Shown here: positions 1 through 5,378 of the stretch, piece by piece | Position numbering within the stretch: the first letter of the stretch is position 1 | How the letters are laid out: every line of letters begins with the position of its first letter | Origin: an archaeon | GTDB lineage: Archaea > Methanobacteriota > Methanobacteria > Methanobacteriales > Methanobacteriaceae | Length of the DNA: 11,223 nucleotides | Direction: 5' to 3' | Assembly: GCA_024409165.1 (NCBI GenBank) | Contig: JAKSUE010000017.1 | Span: 1 to 11,223, forward strand | The notes under the pieces: model-generated | Databases searched by the model: none | Seen by the model: only the letters and a program-made list of their open reading frames with translations | Told to the model about the DNA's origin: nothing | Translations under genes and position numbers: made by a program

Positions 1-33
1 ATAAAGTAATTAAATTTAATTTTTAAAGATAAT

Positions 34-714
34 TTATAAAATAGTATCAACATCTGAAATATTATCTAAAACAATAATATTTATGTCTTCTTTGTTTACT
101 CTTTCTTTTTCTTCATCACTTAATGTTGAATTTACTAAAATAGCACTCATTCCAGCATTTACTGCACCAACACAATCTACATCAAGTTTATTTCCAATCA
201 TGATACTTTTATCTGCTTCACATCTCATTCTTCTTAATGCTTCGAGATAAATTTCAGGATCTGGTTTTTCAACTCCTACTTCTTCGGAAGTGATAACAAT
301 ATCAAAGAAGTGATGGATATTAAGTCTTACGAGTTTTTCCCATTGTTTGATGTTTTTACCATTTGTGATAGCACCTAAACGGTATCCTTTACTTTTAAGA
401 TAGATTAAAATAGCCATTGTTCTTGGGAATGGTCTTAAAAGTGAGAATTTTACATTGTGATATGTAGTCATTCCAAGTGCTATTAAGAATGGATCTTCTT
501 GACCTAAGAGTTCTTTAGTTAAGAGGTTAAAGTGACCTCCGTAATTTGAACCTTTATCTTTAATAATGGATTTTAACATATCATATGCTTCATCATACTC
601 AACAGGAAGTCCATTATCACACATTGCTTCAATAGCAGAACGTCTAGCAATATCTGCAAATTCTGAGGTATTTAAAAGAGTATCATCAATATCAAAAAAC
701 ACAGCTTTATTCAT
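34..714 (-). CDS. HAD-family hydrolase (haloacid dehalogenase-like phosphatase)
   Basis: A 226-residue soluble protein of the haloacid dehalogenase superfamily, probably a cytoplasmic phosphatase for a small metabolite; the substrate cannot be told. Motif I is DIDDT at residues 8-12, with D8 the expected nucleophile and D10 the acid/base. Residues about 14-100 form the helical cap. Motif II is the Thr in AITNG (T117), and motif III is K150 in GVEKPDPEIY. Motif IV is GNKLDVD (174-180): the first acidic residue of the usual GDxxxxD is Asn175, while D180 is kept. A GGTG ribosome binding site precedes the ATG by about seven bases. The gene lies 148 bp downstream of polB2 on the same strand and may be read through from it or use its own AT-rich promoter. 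Family assignment is firm; substrate is unknown. Confidence 0.9.
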   Translation of the reverse strand: MNKAVFFDIDDTLLNTSEFADIARRSAIEAMCDNGLPVEYDEAYDMLKSIIKDKGSNYGGHFNLLTKELLGQEDPFLIALGMTTYHNVKFSLLRPFPRTMAILIYLKSKGYRLGAITNGKNIKQWEKLVRLNIHHFFDIVITSEEVGVEKPDPEIYLEALRRMRCEADKSIMIGNKLDVDCVGAVNAGMSAILVNSTLSDEEKERVNKEDINIIVLDNISDVDTIL

Positions 715-760
715 TTTTGCACCATTTTTATATAATAATTCATCTTTTTAAGTTTTTGTT

Positions 761-782
761 ATTTATAATAAATTTATAATAA
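761..782 (-). repeat. Perfect 11-bp tandem repeat in the spacer upstream of the HAD gene
   Basis: ATTTATAATAA occurs twice back to back (761-771 and 772-782), 47-68 bp before the HAD start codon. On the coding strand it reads TTATTATAAAT twice, which resembles a duplicated archaeal TATA element. Whether it acts as a promoter is inference; the sequence is very AT-rich. Confidence 0.45.
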
Positions 783-827
783 TTATTATGTTTTTAATGT
801 ATATAATAGTTCTTATTTTAGAAAACA

Positions 828-844
828 ATTTTATTTAATAAAAT
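828..844 (-). terminator. Weak palindrome just downstream of polB2
   Basis: ATTTTATT and AATAAAAT flank a single central T, giving a 17-bp palindrome 19 bp past the polB2 stop codon. On the minus strand it is followed by TGTTTTC. It could be a weak terminator separating polB2 from the HAD gene, but it is pure AT and may be chance. Confidence 0.25.
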
Positions 845-862
845 GTTTATTTAATTTATTTA

Positions 863-1552
863 CTAAAAGAATGCATCTAAACTTTGTTGTCTTTCACCTT
901 CTGCAAGTTCAAGTAATCTTTCTTTAGTATATCCAAGAGGTTCCATCATTCTTGATACAGCAGGGAGAATTTGATTGTTTATATAATAATCTTTATCATA
1001 TTCAACTCCATCACTATATTCATAAGCTACTGCTCTATCACTAATACTTCCTTTTCCTTTAGAAACAATATATTGAACAATGGTTCCTTTACTTACTTGT
1101 TTTCCATGAGCTTCAAGTTGTCTTGCAACAATTACATGAGGTCCAATTTGTTTATAATCATCAAGTTTTTTAGTTATTTGAGTATGGATAATAAGGTCTT
1201 TTTTATCAACATTTCCTTTTTTAATTTCTCTTAAGACATTTTTAATGATTTTTTCTGCTTTTTTAACATTACCTTCTTTTAAAATAGCCATTAAAATATC
1301 TTCTTGGGTTTTTTTAGCTACAGGAGCCCAATCTCTTCTTACAAGTTCTAATCCTTTAGCTATGATTGTTCCATCTTCAATAACTGCATATCTTTTTTTA
1401 CTTACAAAGAATCCTCTTCTATAAAACCCTTCAAATTCAAGTTCCATACTATCAGGGAGTGATCCATTAAAATAATCTAAATATTCTTTAACTTGTCCTC
1501 TAATTTCATTTTCAATAGCTATTTGCTCAGGACTTTCCATAATTTCACTCAT
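863..1552 (-). CDS. polB2: Split family B DNA polymerase, small subunit (PolB2)
   Basis: This 229-residue protein corresponds to the C-terminal third (end of palm and thumb) of archaeal family B DNA polymerases, as judged from remembered Pyrococcus/Thermococcus sequences. The upstream palm motif C (YGDTDS) and the exonuclease domain are absent and are expected in a separate large-subunit gene outside the window. Visible motifs are GFYRRGFFVSKKRYA (42-56), which contains the KxY motif, KGLELVRRDWAPVAK (66-80), the DYKQIGPHV segment (132-140) and DYYINNQILPAV (188-199). The protein ends in QQSLDAFF (222-229), a textbook PIP box for binding PCNA. In Methanothermobacter both split halves are required for polymerase activity, so this is a real subunit and not a fragment. 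A strong GAGGTG site sits five bases before the ATG. Confidence 0.93.
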   Translation of the reverse strand: MSEIMESPEQIAIENEIRGQVKEYLDYFNGSLPDSMELEFEGFYRRGFFVSKKRYAVIEDGTIIAKGLELVRRDWAPVAKKTQEDILMAILKEGNVKKAEKIIKNVLREIKKGNVDKKDLIIHTQITKKLDDYKQIGPHVIVARQLEAHGKQVSKGTIVQYIVSKGKGSISDRAVAYEYSDGVEYDKDYYINNQILPAVSRMMEPLGYTKERLLELAEGERQQSLDAFF

Positions 1553-1673
1553 TATAACACCTCACTTGAATTTTTTTGTTTGATTTATGATATTTAATTT
1601 ACTTTTATTATGTAAATAATTAGTTTTAATTCTTTTTTTAATTAATATTATTTTTATTTTTCTTTTTTAAATA

Positions 1674-1736
1674 TTTTTATGTATTTTTATTAAGTTTTTA
1701 TTCATTTTTAACAATTTTTTTATGTATTTTTAGTAA
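1674..1736 (-). repeat. Two-copy direct repeat upstream of polB2, period 43 bp
   Basis: A 20-bp element with core TTTTTATGTATTTTTA occurs at 1674-1693 and 1717-1736 and differs at one base (T versus G in the TTAxTAA end). On the minus strand it reads TTA-TAAAAATACATAAAAA, which could be a duplicated TATA region for polB2. The low complexity makes chance a serious alternative. Confidence 0.4.
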
Positions 1737-1760
1737 TTTTTATCTTAATTAATAGTTACA

Positions 1761-1768
1761 TTTATATA
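1761..1768 (+). promoter_or_regulatory. Box A (TATA) candidate for rps8e
   Basis: TTTATATA matches the archaeal box A consensus exactly. Transcription would be expected to start about 25 bp downstream, near 1790, just before the first stem-loop, giving an rps8e leader of about 210 nt. A second possible element (TTTATAG, 1895-1901) would give a much shorter leader, so the start site needs mapping. Confidence 0.45.
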
Positions 1769-1789
1769 TGATTTTAAATATAAATTAAG

Positions 1790-2002
1790 TATGTTATTCT
1801 TATAAAATCTTGCGATAAGAATCATTAATTAACTTGCTTATTAACTCAATAATTTTGCGGTAATTATTTATTGAGTGTTATTGTCTTAGATTAGTTTATA
1901 GTCTTAGATATGTGTTTTTATCAAACTTAAAAAAATTAGAAGTTTGATTTTTATTAAAAATTATAATTATATTGTTACGATAAGAAATAAGGAGATATTG
2001 TT
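1790..2002 (+). promoter_or_regulatory. Putative structured 5' leader of rps8e (possible RNA regulator)
   Basis: Three perfect stems are visible. ATTCTTAT/ATAAGAAT (1796-1803 with 1815-1822) has an 11-nt loop. ACTCAATAA/TTATTGAGT (1844-1852 with 1868-1876) has a 15-nt loop. ATCAAACTT/AAGTTTGAT (1920-1928 with 1940-1948) has an 11-nt loop. A nonamer TTRCGRTAA occurs three times (1811-1819, 1855-1863, 1975-1983); the second copy lies inside the loop of stem 2 and the third ends seven bases before the GGAG site. TTCTTAT at 1797-1803 could pair either locally or with ATAAGAA at 1980-1986, next to the ribosome binding site (GGAG, 1991-1994). Autogenous control by S8e or a separate small RNA are both possible; this is inference from sequence alone. 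Confidence 0.35.
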
Positions 2003-2377
2003 ATGTCAATTTGTCAAGGAAAATCAACCAGAACTCCATCTGGTGCTAGAAGAGTTGCAAACCGTGGAAAAAGAAAATCTGAATTAGGTAGAGAATCTGC
2101 AGAAACTAAATTAGGCGACAAAACCTTAAGAAAAATCAGAACCCGTGGTGGAAACGAAAAACTCAGATTAGCTCAAGATAATAAAATTAATGTTATTGAT
2201 GCTGATGGTAAAGCTAAAACTGTAGAAATCTACGGTGTAGTAGAAAACGCTGCTAACCCAAACTACGTAAGACGTAATATCATCACCAAAGGTGCTATTG
2301 TAGATACTGAAGCTGGAAAAGCTAAAGTAACTTCCAGACCTGGTCAAGATGGTGTTATTAACGGAGTTTTATTATAA
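2003..2377 (+). CDS. rps8e: Small-subunit ribosomal protein S8e (eS8)
   Basis: A 124-residue basic protein of the archaeal/eukaryotic S8e family, a component of the 30S ribosomal subunit with no counterpart in most bacteria. The N-terminus is rich in Arg/Lys and contains the family stretch GKSTRTPSGARR (6-17), followed by the KLGDKTLRKIRTRGGN segment (36-51). The C-terminal half is a beta-rich domain (YVRRNIITKGAIVDTEAGKAKVTSRPGQDG, read as adjoining blocks). Length is normal for archaea. The start is fixed by GGAG nine bases before the ATG. Codons are of the type expected for a highly expressed gene in this genome (AGA, GAA, AAA, several C-ending Asn and Tyr codons). The gene is followed by a hairpin and T-tract, so it is probably transcribed alone from the long leader upstream. 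Confidence 0.96.
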   Translation: MSICQGKSTRTPSGARRVANRGKRKSELGRESAETKLGDKTLRKIRTRGGNEKLRLAQDNKINVIDADGKAKTVEIYGVVENAANPNYVRRNIITKGAIVDTEAGKAKVTSRPGQDGVINGVLL

Positions 2378-2393
2378 CTTCGTTTTAAATTTT

Positions 2394-2433
2394 AAATAGC
2401 TTTTAGCTATTTTTTACTTTTTTTCTTTTACTT
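2394..2433 (+). terminator. Terminator after rps8e: hairpin plus T-tract
   Basis: AAATAGCT (2394-2401) and AGCTATTT (2405-2412) form an 8-bp stem with a TTT loop, followed by T-rich sequence with runs of five and seven T. It starts 17 bp after the stop codon. The same octamer pair in the opposite order forms the hairpin after the RDD gene (4235-4261). Confidence 0.6.
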
Positions 2434-2565
2434 ATTTTATTACTTATTTTACTTATTTACTTACATTATTTCATAACTATTTTTTTTAGATGTTCTGTAT
2501 TTTATTCGTATATATTAGTAATATTTATTTAAGATTAAAACATATATTATAATGTTATAAATTAT

Positions 2566-2598
2566 AATATTGTTATTAATATACTAATATACAATATT
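2566..2598. repeat. Inverted repeat upstream of hypE
   Basis: AATATTGT (2566-2573) and ACAATATT (2591-2598) are perfect complements separated by 17 bp, immediately before a direct repeat. It may be part of an operator, but the AT bias makes such pairs fairly likely by chance. Confidence 0.3.
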
Positions 2599-2599
2599 A

Positions 2600-2631
2600 A
2601 TTGAATTATAAACTTGATTGAATTATAAACT
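2600..2631 (+). repeat. Perfect 15-bp direct repeat upstream of hypE, period 17 bp
   Basis: ATTGAATTATAAACT occurs at 2600-2614 and again at 2617-2631, 42 bp before the hypE start codon. The spacing is close to, but not exactly, two helical turns (21 bp). It could be a regulator site or a simple slippage duplication. Confidence 0.5.
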
Positions 2632-2673
2632 AAAATTTACTAATTATTATTAAAGAAAAAATAAGGAGATATT

Positions 2674-3684
2674 ATGAAAATAGGAATGTCACATGGTGCT
2701 GGTGGAGAAGTAATGGGCAATTTAATTTCTAAAACCATTCTTGATAACTTATCTAAGAAAGCTGTTGAAGGTGGTTTAGGTTTAGATGCTTTAGATGATG
2801 GTGCAACTATACCTGTAGGAGATTATGAGATTGTTGTTACTACCGATGGACATACTGTAAATCCTTTATTCTTCCCTGGTGGAGACATTGGAAGAATCTC
2901 TGCTGCTGGAACTATAAACGATGTTTCAGTTATGGGTGCAAAACCATTAGCTATTTCTAATGCTATGATCTTACAAGAAGGTTTCCCTATAGAAGATTTA
3001 GATAAAATTGTTAAATCTATGAGTGAAACTTGTGAAGAAGCTGATGTTGCTGTAATTACTGGTGATACTAAAGTTATGGAACAAGATAAACTTGATGGTA
3101 TTGTAATTGTTACTACTGGTATTGGAATAGCTAAGAAAGGCGAAATTATTAAAGATTCTACTCTTGAAGTAGGGGATAAAATTATTATTACTGGTACTGT
3201 TGGAGACCATGGTATGAGTTTAATGTCTTTCAGAGAAGGTTTCGGATTTGAAACTACTCTTGAGTCTGATGTTGCTCCTATGTGGAGACTCATTGAAAAA
3301 GCTCTTGCTGTTGGTGGCGTAACTGCTATGAAAGACCCTACTCGTGGAGGTTTAGCTAACTGTATTAATGAAATGGCAAGAAAATCTGGTGTTGGAGTCT
3401 TACTTCAAGATGATGCAATTCCTGTAAGAGAAGAAGTTAAAGCTGTTTCTGATATGTTAGGTATTGATCCTTATGAAGTAGCTAACGAAGGTAAAGTCTT
3501 AATGGGTGTTAAAGCAGATAAAGCTGAAGAAGTTTTAGCAGCTATTAAAACTGATAAATATGGTAAAAATGCAGCAATTATTGGTGAAGTAACTGACGAT
3601 GATCATGTTTTAATTGAAACTGCTATTGGAGGAGTTAGAATTTTAGAAACTCCTATTGCAGATCCTGTACCTCGTGTTTGTTAA
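2674..3684 (+). CDS. hypE: Hydrogenase maturation protein HypE (carbamoyl dehydratase)
   Basis: A 336-residue cytoplasmic enzyme of the PurM/AIR-synthase-like ATP-binding family. HypE accepts a carbamoyl group from HypF on its C-terminal cysteine and dehydrates it with ATP to a thiocyanate. That supplies the CN ligands of the [NiFe] centre through HypC/HypD. Diagnostic features are the N-terminal MSHGAGGEVM block (5-14), the acidic DDGATI and TTDGHTVNPLFFPGGDIG region (about 41-74), GTINDVSVMGAKPLA (79-93), KDPTRGGLANCINEMARKSG (220-239) and the exact C-terminal PRVC (333-336), whose C336 is the carrier residue. Length is typical. GGAG lies five bases before the ATG. No other hyp genes are adjacent here. 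Methanobacteriales need this for the Eha/Ehb, Frh and Mvh hydrogenases. Confidence 0.97.
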   Translation: MKIGMSHGAGGEVMGNLISKTILDNLSKKAVEGGLGLDALDDGATIPVGDYEIVVTTDGHTVNPLFFPGGDIGRISAAGTINDVSVMGAKPLAISNAMILQEGFPIEDLDKIVKSMSETCEEADVAVITGDTKVMEQDKLDGIVIVTTGIGIAKKGEIIKDSTLEVGDKIIITGTVGDHGMSLMSFREGFGFETTLESDVAPMWRLIEKALAVGGVTAMKDPTRGGLANCINEMARKSGVGVLLQDDAIPVREEVKAVSDMLGIDPYEVANEGKVLMGVKADKAEEVLAAIKTDKYGKNAAIIGEVTDDDHVLIETAIGGVRILETPIADPVPRVC

Positions 3685-3723
3685 ATAATTTAAAATTTTT
3701 AAAATTTATAAGTAAAATTTATT

Positions 3724-3750
3724 CATTTAATTTAATTTAATTATTAAATG
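3724..3750 (+). terminator. AT hairpin between hypE and the RDD gene
   Basis: CATTTAAT (3724-3731) and ATTAAATG (3743-3750) form an 8-bp stem with an 11-nt loop, 39 bp past the hypE stop. No strong T-tract follows directly, so it may be a weak terminator or part of the RDD gene's leader. Confidence 0.25.
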
Positions 3751-3789
3751 GATTAATTTAACTTTATTCTAATTATTAAAGGTGAAATC

Positions 3790-4218
3790 ATGGGATTATT
3801 TGCAAAAAGAGCTGGTGCATATATCATAGATTTCTTTGTAGTATCTGCATTTATGTGGATTCTTTCATATCTTGCATATTTCGCAATTAATTATCTTAAT
3901 ATGTTCCAAGTTTATCATTATGCAATATTTATTCTTCCAATTTTAATCCTTCTTTATTTTACTCTTATGGAAGGGTCTATTGGTGCAACTGTTGGTAAAA
4001 GATTAATGTTTATTGAAGTAGTTTCTACAGTTTCAAATCCAAGAAATTATGGATATCAAGAGTATACTAAAATTACTTATAAACAAGCTTTTATTAGATC
4101 AATATCTAAAATTTACTGGGTTATTATCATTTTTGATATTCTTCTTGGTAAAATATCTGGTAATACAAGAATTTTAGATAAAGTTGCTAAAACTACTGTT
4201 GTTGAAGAAGAATATTAA
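3790..4218 (+). CDS. RDD-family small integral membrane protein
   Basis: A 142-residue membrane protein of the RDD family, named for conserved Arg and Asp residues. Three hydrophobic segments are visible at about residues 10-35, 43-60 and 100-120. The N-terminal signature is KRAGAYIIDF (6-15), giving R7 and D14, followed after the second segment by GATVGKRLMFIEVV (65-78), the family's GkxxGKrxxxi block. R103 and D116 lie in the third segment and the chain ends with RILDKVAKTTVV (127-138). The function of most RDD proteins is unknown; some have been linked to ion or solute transport, so none is assigned here. AGGTGA sits four bases before the ATG. It lies 105 bp after hypE and may or may not be co-transcribed; no functional tie is evident. 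Confidence 0.85.
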   Translation: MGLFAKRAGAYIIDFFVVSAFMWILSYLAYFAINYLNMFQVYHYAIFILPILILLYFTLMEGSIGATVGKRLMFIEVVSTVSNPRNYGYQEYTKITYKQAFIRSISKIYWVIIIFDILLGKISGNTRILDKVAKTTVVEEEY

Positions 4219-4234
4219 TTTTAATCTTTATTTT

Positions 4235-4278
4235 AGCTATTTATTTTATTTTTAAATAGCTTTATCTTATTTTTTTAT
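4235..4278 (+). terminator. Terminator after the RDD gene
   Basis: AGCTATTT (4235-4242) and AAATAGCT (4254-4261) form an 8-bp stem with an 11-nt AT loop, followed by TTATCTTATTTTTTT. It starts 16 bp after the stop codon and uses the same octamers as the rps8e terminator. Confidence 0.55.
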
Positions 4279-4338
4279 TATTTTTAAAAAGAGTTAATTT
4301 TTATTTTTATAATATTTTTTCATATTTATTTTTAAAAA

Positions 4339-4360
4339 GAAAAAAAGAAAAAAAGAAAAT
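4339..4360 (-). terminator. T-tract terminator after the thermonuclease gene
   Basis: On the plus strand, G occurs at 4339, 4347 and 4355 with runs of seven A between them. On the minus strand this gives successive T runs separated by single C bases, starting 15 bp beyond the stop codon. Archaeal RNA polymerase terminates on such U-tracts without needing a hairpin. Confidence 0.55.
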
Positions 4361-4374
4361 TTAAAAAATGATGA

Positions 4375-5130
4375 TTAAGGATTACAAACCTTACAAGGTT
4401 GATATCCGTTTTTAATTGCATCATTTCTATTGTTAAAACTTATTTTATTTGAAGAAGAAATCTTTTTAGCCCATCTACAAGTTGGTTTGTGGAATTTATC
4501 AGAATTTAAACTTGCTACAAATTTACCAGAAACTGATTTTCCATTGTTTGATACATAACTTGTTAATGCATTTTTAGTTGCTGTTTTACCTAAGCTTTGT
4601 ATAATGCTTGAATCTGGAGCCCATGTATATGGATTAAATTCACTCGGCGGTATAAACATGATTTCAGCAAGGTTTTCTTTTAATAAGATTTCATTTAAAT
4701 TTTTATAACCTATTTTTTTATCTCCAACTATAACAACAGCTAATTTTCTTCCATATCTATCTGTTTTGGATTTGTTATCAATGTCTAATCTTACTTTTTT
4801 ATTTAAACATAGTTTTTTAACAAAGTCTTTTGAAGTTTTATATCCATTTACACCTCGTTCAGGTGTATTAACTCCTACAAAACGTATTTTACCAACACCT
4901 TTTACATAAATAGTGTCTCCGTCAACAACTTTAGTACAGATTCCATGAGCTTCTGCTTTACATGTTGTGTTGTTATATTTATTTAAAATATTATTATTTT
5001 TTAATTTAGAATACTTTGTAAATGGGATTTGATGTTCAAATCCGGTCCCTACATATGCAGAACTTGCAGAAATAAGGCCTATTCCAATTATTAAAATAAT
5101 TAATATGTTTAATATTGTTTTTTTATTCAT
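4375..5130 (-). CDS. Secreted or membrane-anchored thermonuclease (SNase family) with C-terminal Ada-like metal-binding domain
   Basis: A 251-residue extracytoplasmic nuclease. Residues 5-23 form a hydrophobic signal peptide or anchor after MNKK. A polar linker reaches about residue 60, and the SNase domain follows at about 64-190. It carries VVDGDTIYV (68-76), IRFVGVNTPER (82-92) and DRYGRKLA (124-131). By analogy with staphylococcal nuclease, R83, E91 and R128 match catalytic R35, E43 and R87. The tail (about 205-251) has F213, H214, C218, C246 and C249 in the FHxxxC...GYxPCxxC pattern of Ada-like zinc-binding domains, known at the end of other secreted SNase proteins. It probably degrades DNA or RNA at the cell surface for nutrients. 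GGGAGGTAA ten bases before the ATG fixes the start. It faces the RDD gene and diverges from the Cas4-like gene. Confidence 0.9.
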   Translation of the reverse strand: MNKKTILNILIILIIGIGLISASSAYVGTGFEHQIPFTKYSKLKNNNILNKYNNTTCKAEAHGICTKVVDGDTIYVKGVGKIRFVGVNTPERGVNGYKTSKDFVKKLCLNKKVRLDIDNKSKTDRYGRKLAVVIVGDKKIGYKNLNEILLKENLAEIMFIPPSEFNPYTWAPDSSIIQSLGKTATKNALTSYVSNNGKSVSGKFVASLNSDKFHKPTCRWAKKISSSNKISFNNRNDAIKNGYQPCKVCNP

Positions 5131-5139
5131 TTTTAATAT

Positions 5140-5153
5140 TACCTCCCAAGGTA
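5140..5153 (-). promoter_or_regulatory. Ribosome binding site of the thermonuclease gene within a small hairpin
   Basis: The strong GGGAGGTAA site lies partly inside a 5-bp inverted repeat, TACCT/AGGTA (5140-5144 with 5149-5153), separated by four bases. The stem could partly hide the site in the mRNA. The stem is short, so an effect on translation is only a possibility. Confidence 0.3.
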
Positions 5154-5190
5154 TATTCCTTTAGGTTAATAATTTTTATTTTATTATTAT

Positions 5191-5255
5191 GTATTTATAG
5201 TTTTATATTTTATTTCCATTTCATTATTTTGTATTTGTAGTTTTATATTTTATTT
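5191..5255 (-). repeat. Two-copy 25-bp direct repeat upstream of the thermonuclease, period 40 bp
   Basis: The 25-bp blocks at 5191-5215 and 5231-5255 match at 24 of 25 positions (A5197 versus G5237). The core is TAGTTTTATATTTTATTT. On the minus strand each copy contains AAAATATAAAACTA, a TATA-like element, so the thermonuclease may have tandem promoters. The copies are 61-125 bp before its start codon. Confidence 0.55.
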
Positions 5256-5314
5256 TTAATAATCTTAAAATATGATTAATACAAATATTATATTATTACA
5301 ATAAATTTGCTAAA

Positions 5315-5323
5315 TTTATATTA
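5315..5323 (+). promoter_or_regulatory. TATA element candidate for the Cas4-like nuclease gene
   Basis: TTTATATTA lies about 49 bp before the ribosome binding site AGGAG (5364-5368). A start near 5345 would give a leader of about 35 nt. Several other AT-rich matches exist nearby, so the call is tentative. Confidence 0.35.
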
Positions 5324-5378
5324 TTATAATAAAAGTTATAAATATTATCTATTTGCTCATTTTAGGAGAATTTAAATT

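Larger units (their letters stand above)
1553..2002. other. 450-bp divergent spacer between polB2 and rps8e
   Basis: No convincing protein gene is seen. The left half (1553-1760) is T-rich on the plus strand and should carry the minus-strand polB2 promoter, including a two-copy repeat at 1674-1736. The right half holds a box A-like TATA element (1761-1768), three stem-loops (1796-1822, 1844-1876, 1920-1948), an 18-bp-period repeat of GTCTTAGAT (1883-1909) and the rps8e ribosome binding site. The GC-containing islands in the right half stand out from the surrounding almost pure AT sequence. Confidence 0.6.
2378..2673. other. 296-bp spacer between rps8e and hypE
   Basis: Contains the rps8e terminator (2394-2433), then almost pure AT sequence. 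Visible elements are a 13-bp odd palindrome ATATTAGTAATAT (2512-2524), possible TATA elements such as CATATATTATA (2541-2551), an inverted repeat AATATTGT/ACAATATT (2566-2573 with 2591-2598) and a 15-bp direct repeat (2600-2631). No gene is seen. Confidence 0.55.

Noticed and set aside
971..1234. Open frame antisense to polB2 rich in Phe, Ile, Ser and Asn
   Set aside because: Low-complexity translation of the strand opposite a well-supported gene; no ribosome binding site and no recognisable family.
863..1552. PolB2 as a truncated polymerase pseudogene
   Set aside because: The split at this place is known in Methanothermobacter, the frame is intact with a strong ribosome binding site, and the C-terminus with PIP box is complete.
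1790..2002. tRNA, RNase P RNA or 7S SRP RNA gene in the rps8e spacer
   Set aside because: No acceptor/T-arm pattern and no conserved SRP or RNase P motifs are visible, and the region is too AT-rich and short for those RNAs.
2823..3293. Long antisense frame inside hypE
   Set aside because: hypE is certain from its motifs; the opposite frame stays open because of AT-rich codon bias and has no start signal.
5181..5255. The 40-bp-period repeat as a CRISPR array
   Set aside because: There are only two copies, almost pure AT and with no distinct spacer; it fits a promoter duplication better.
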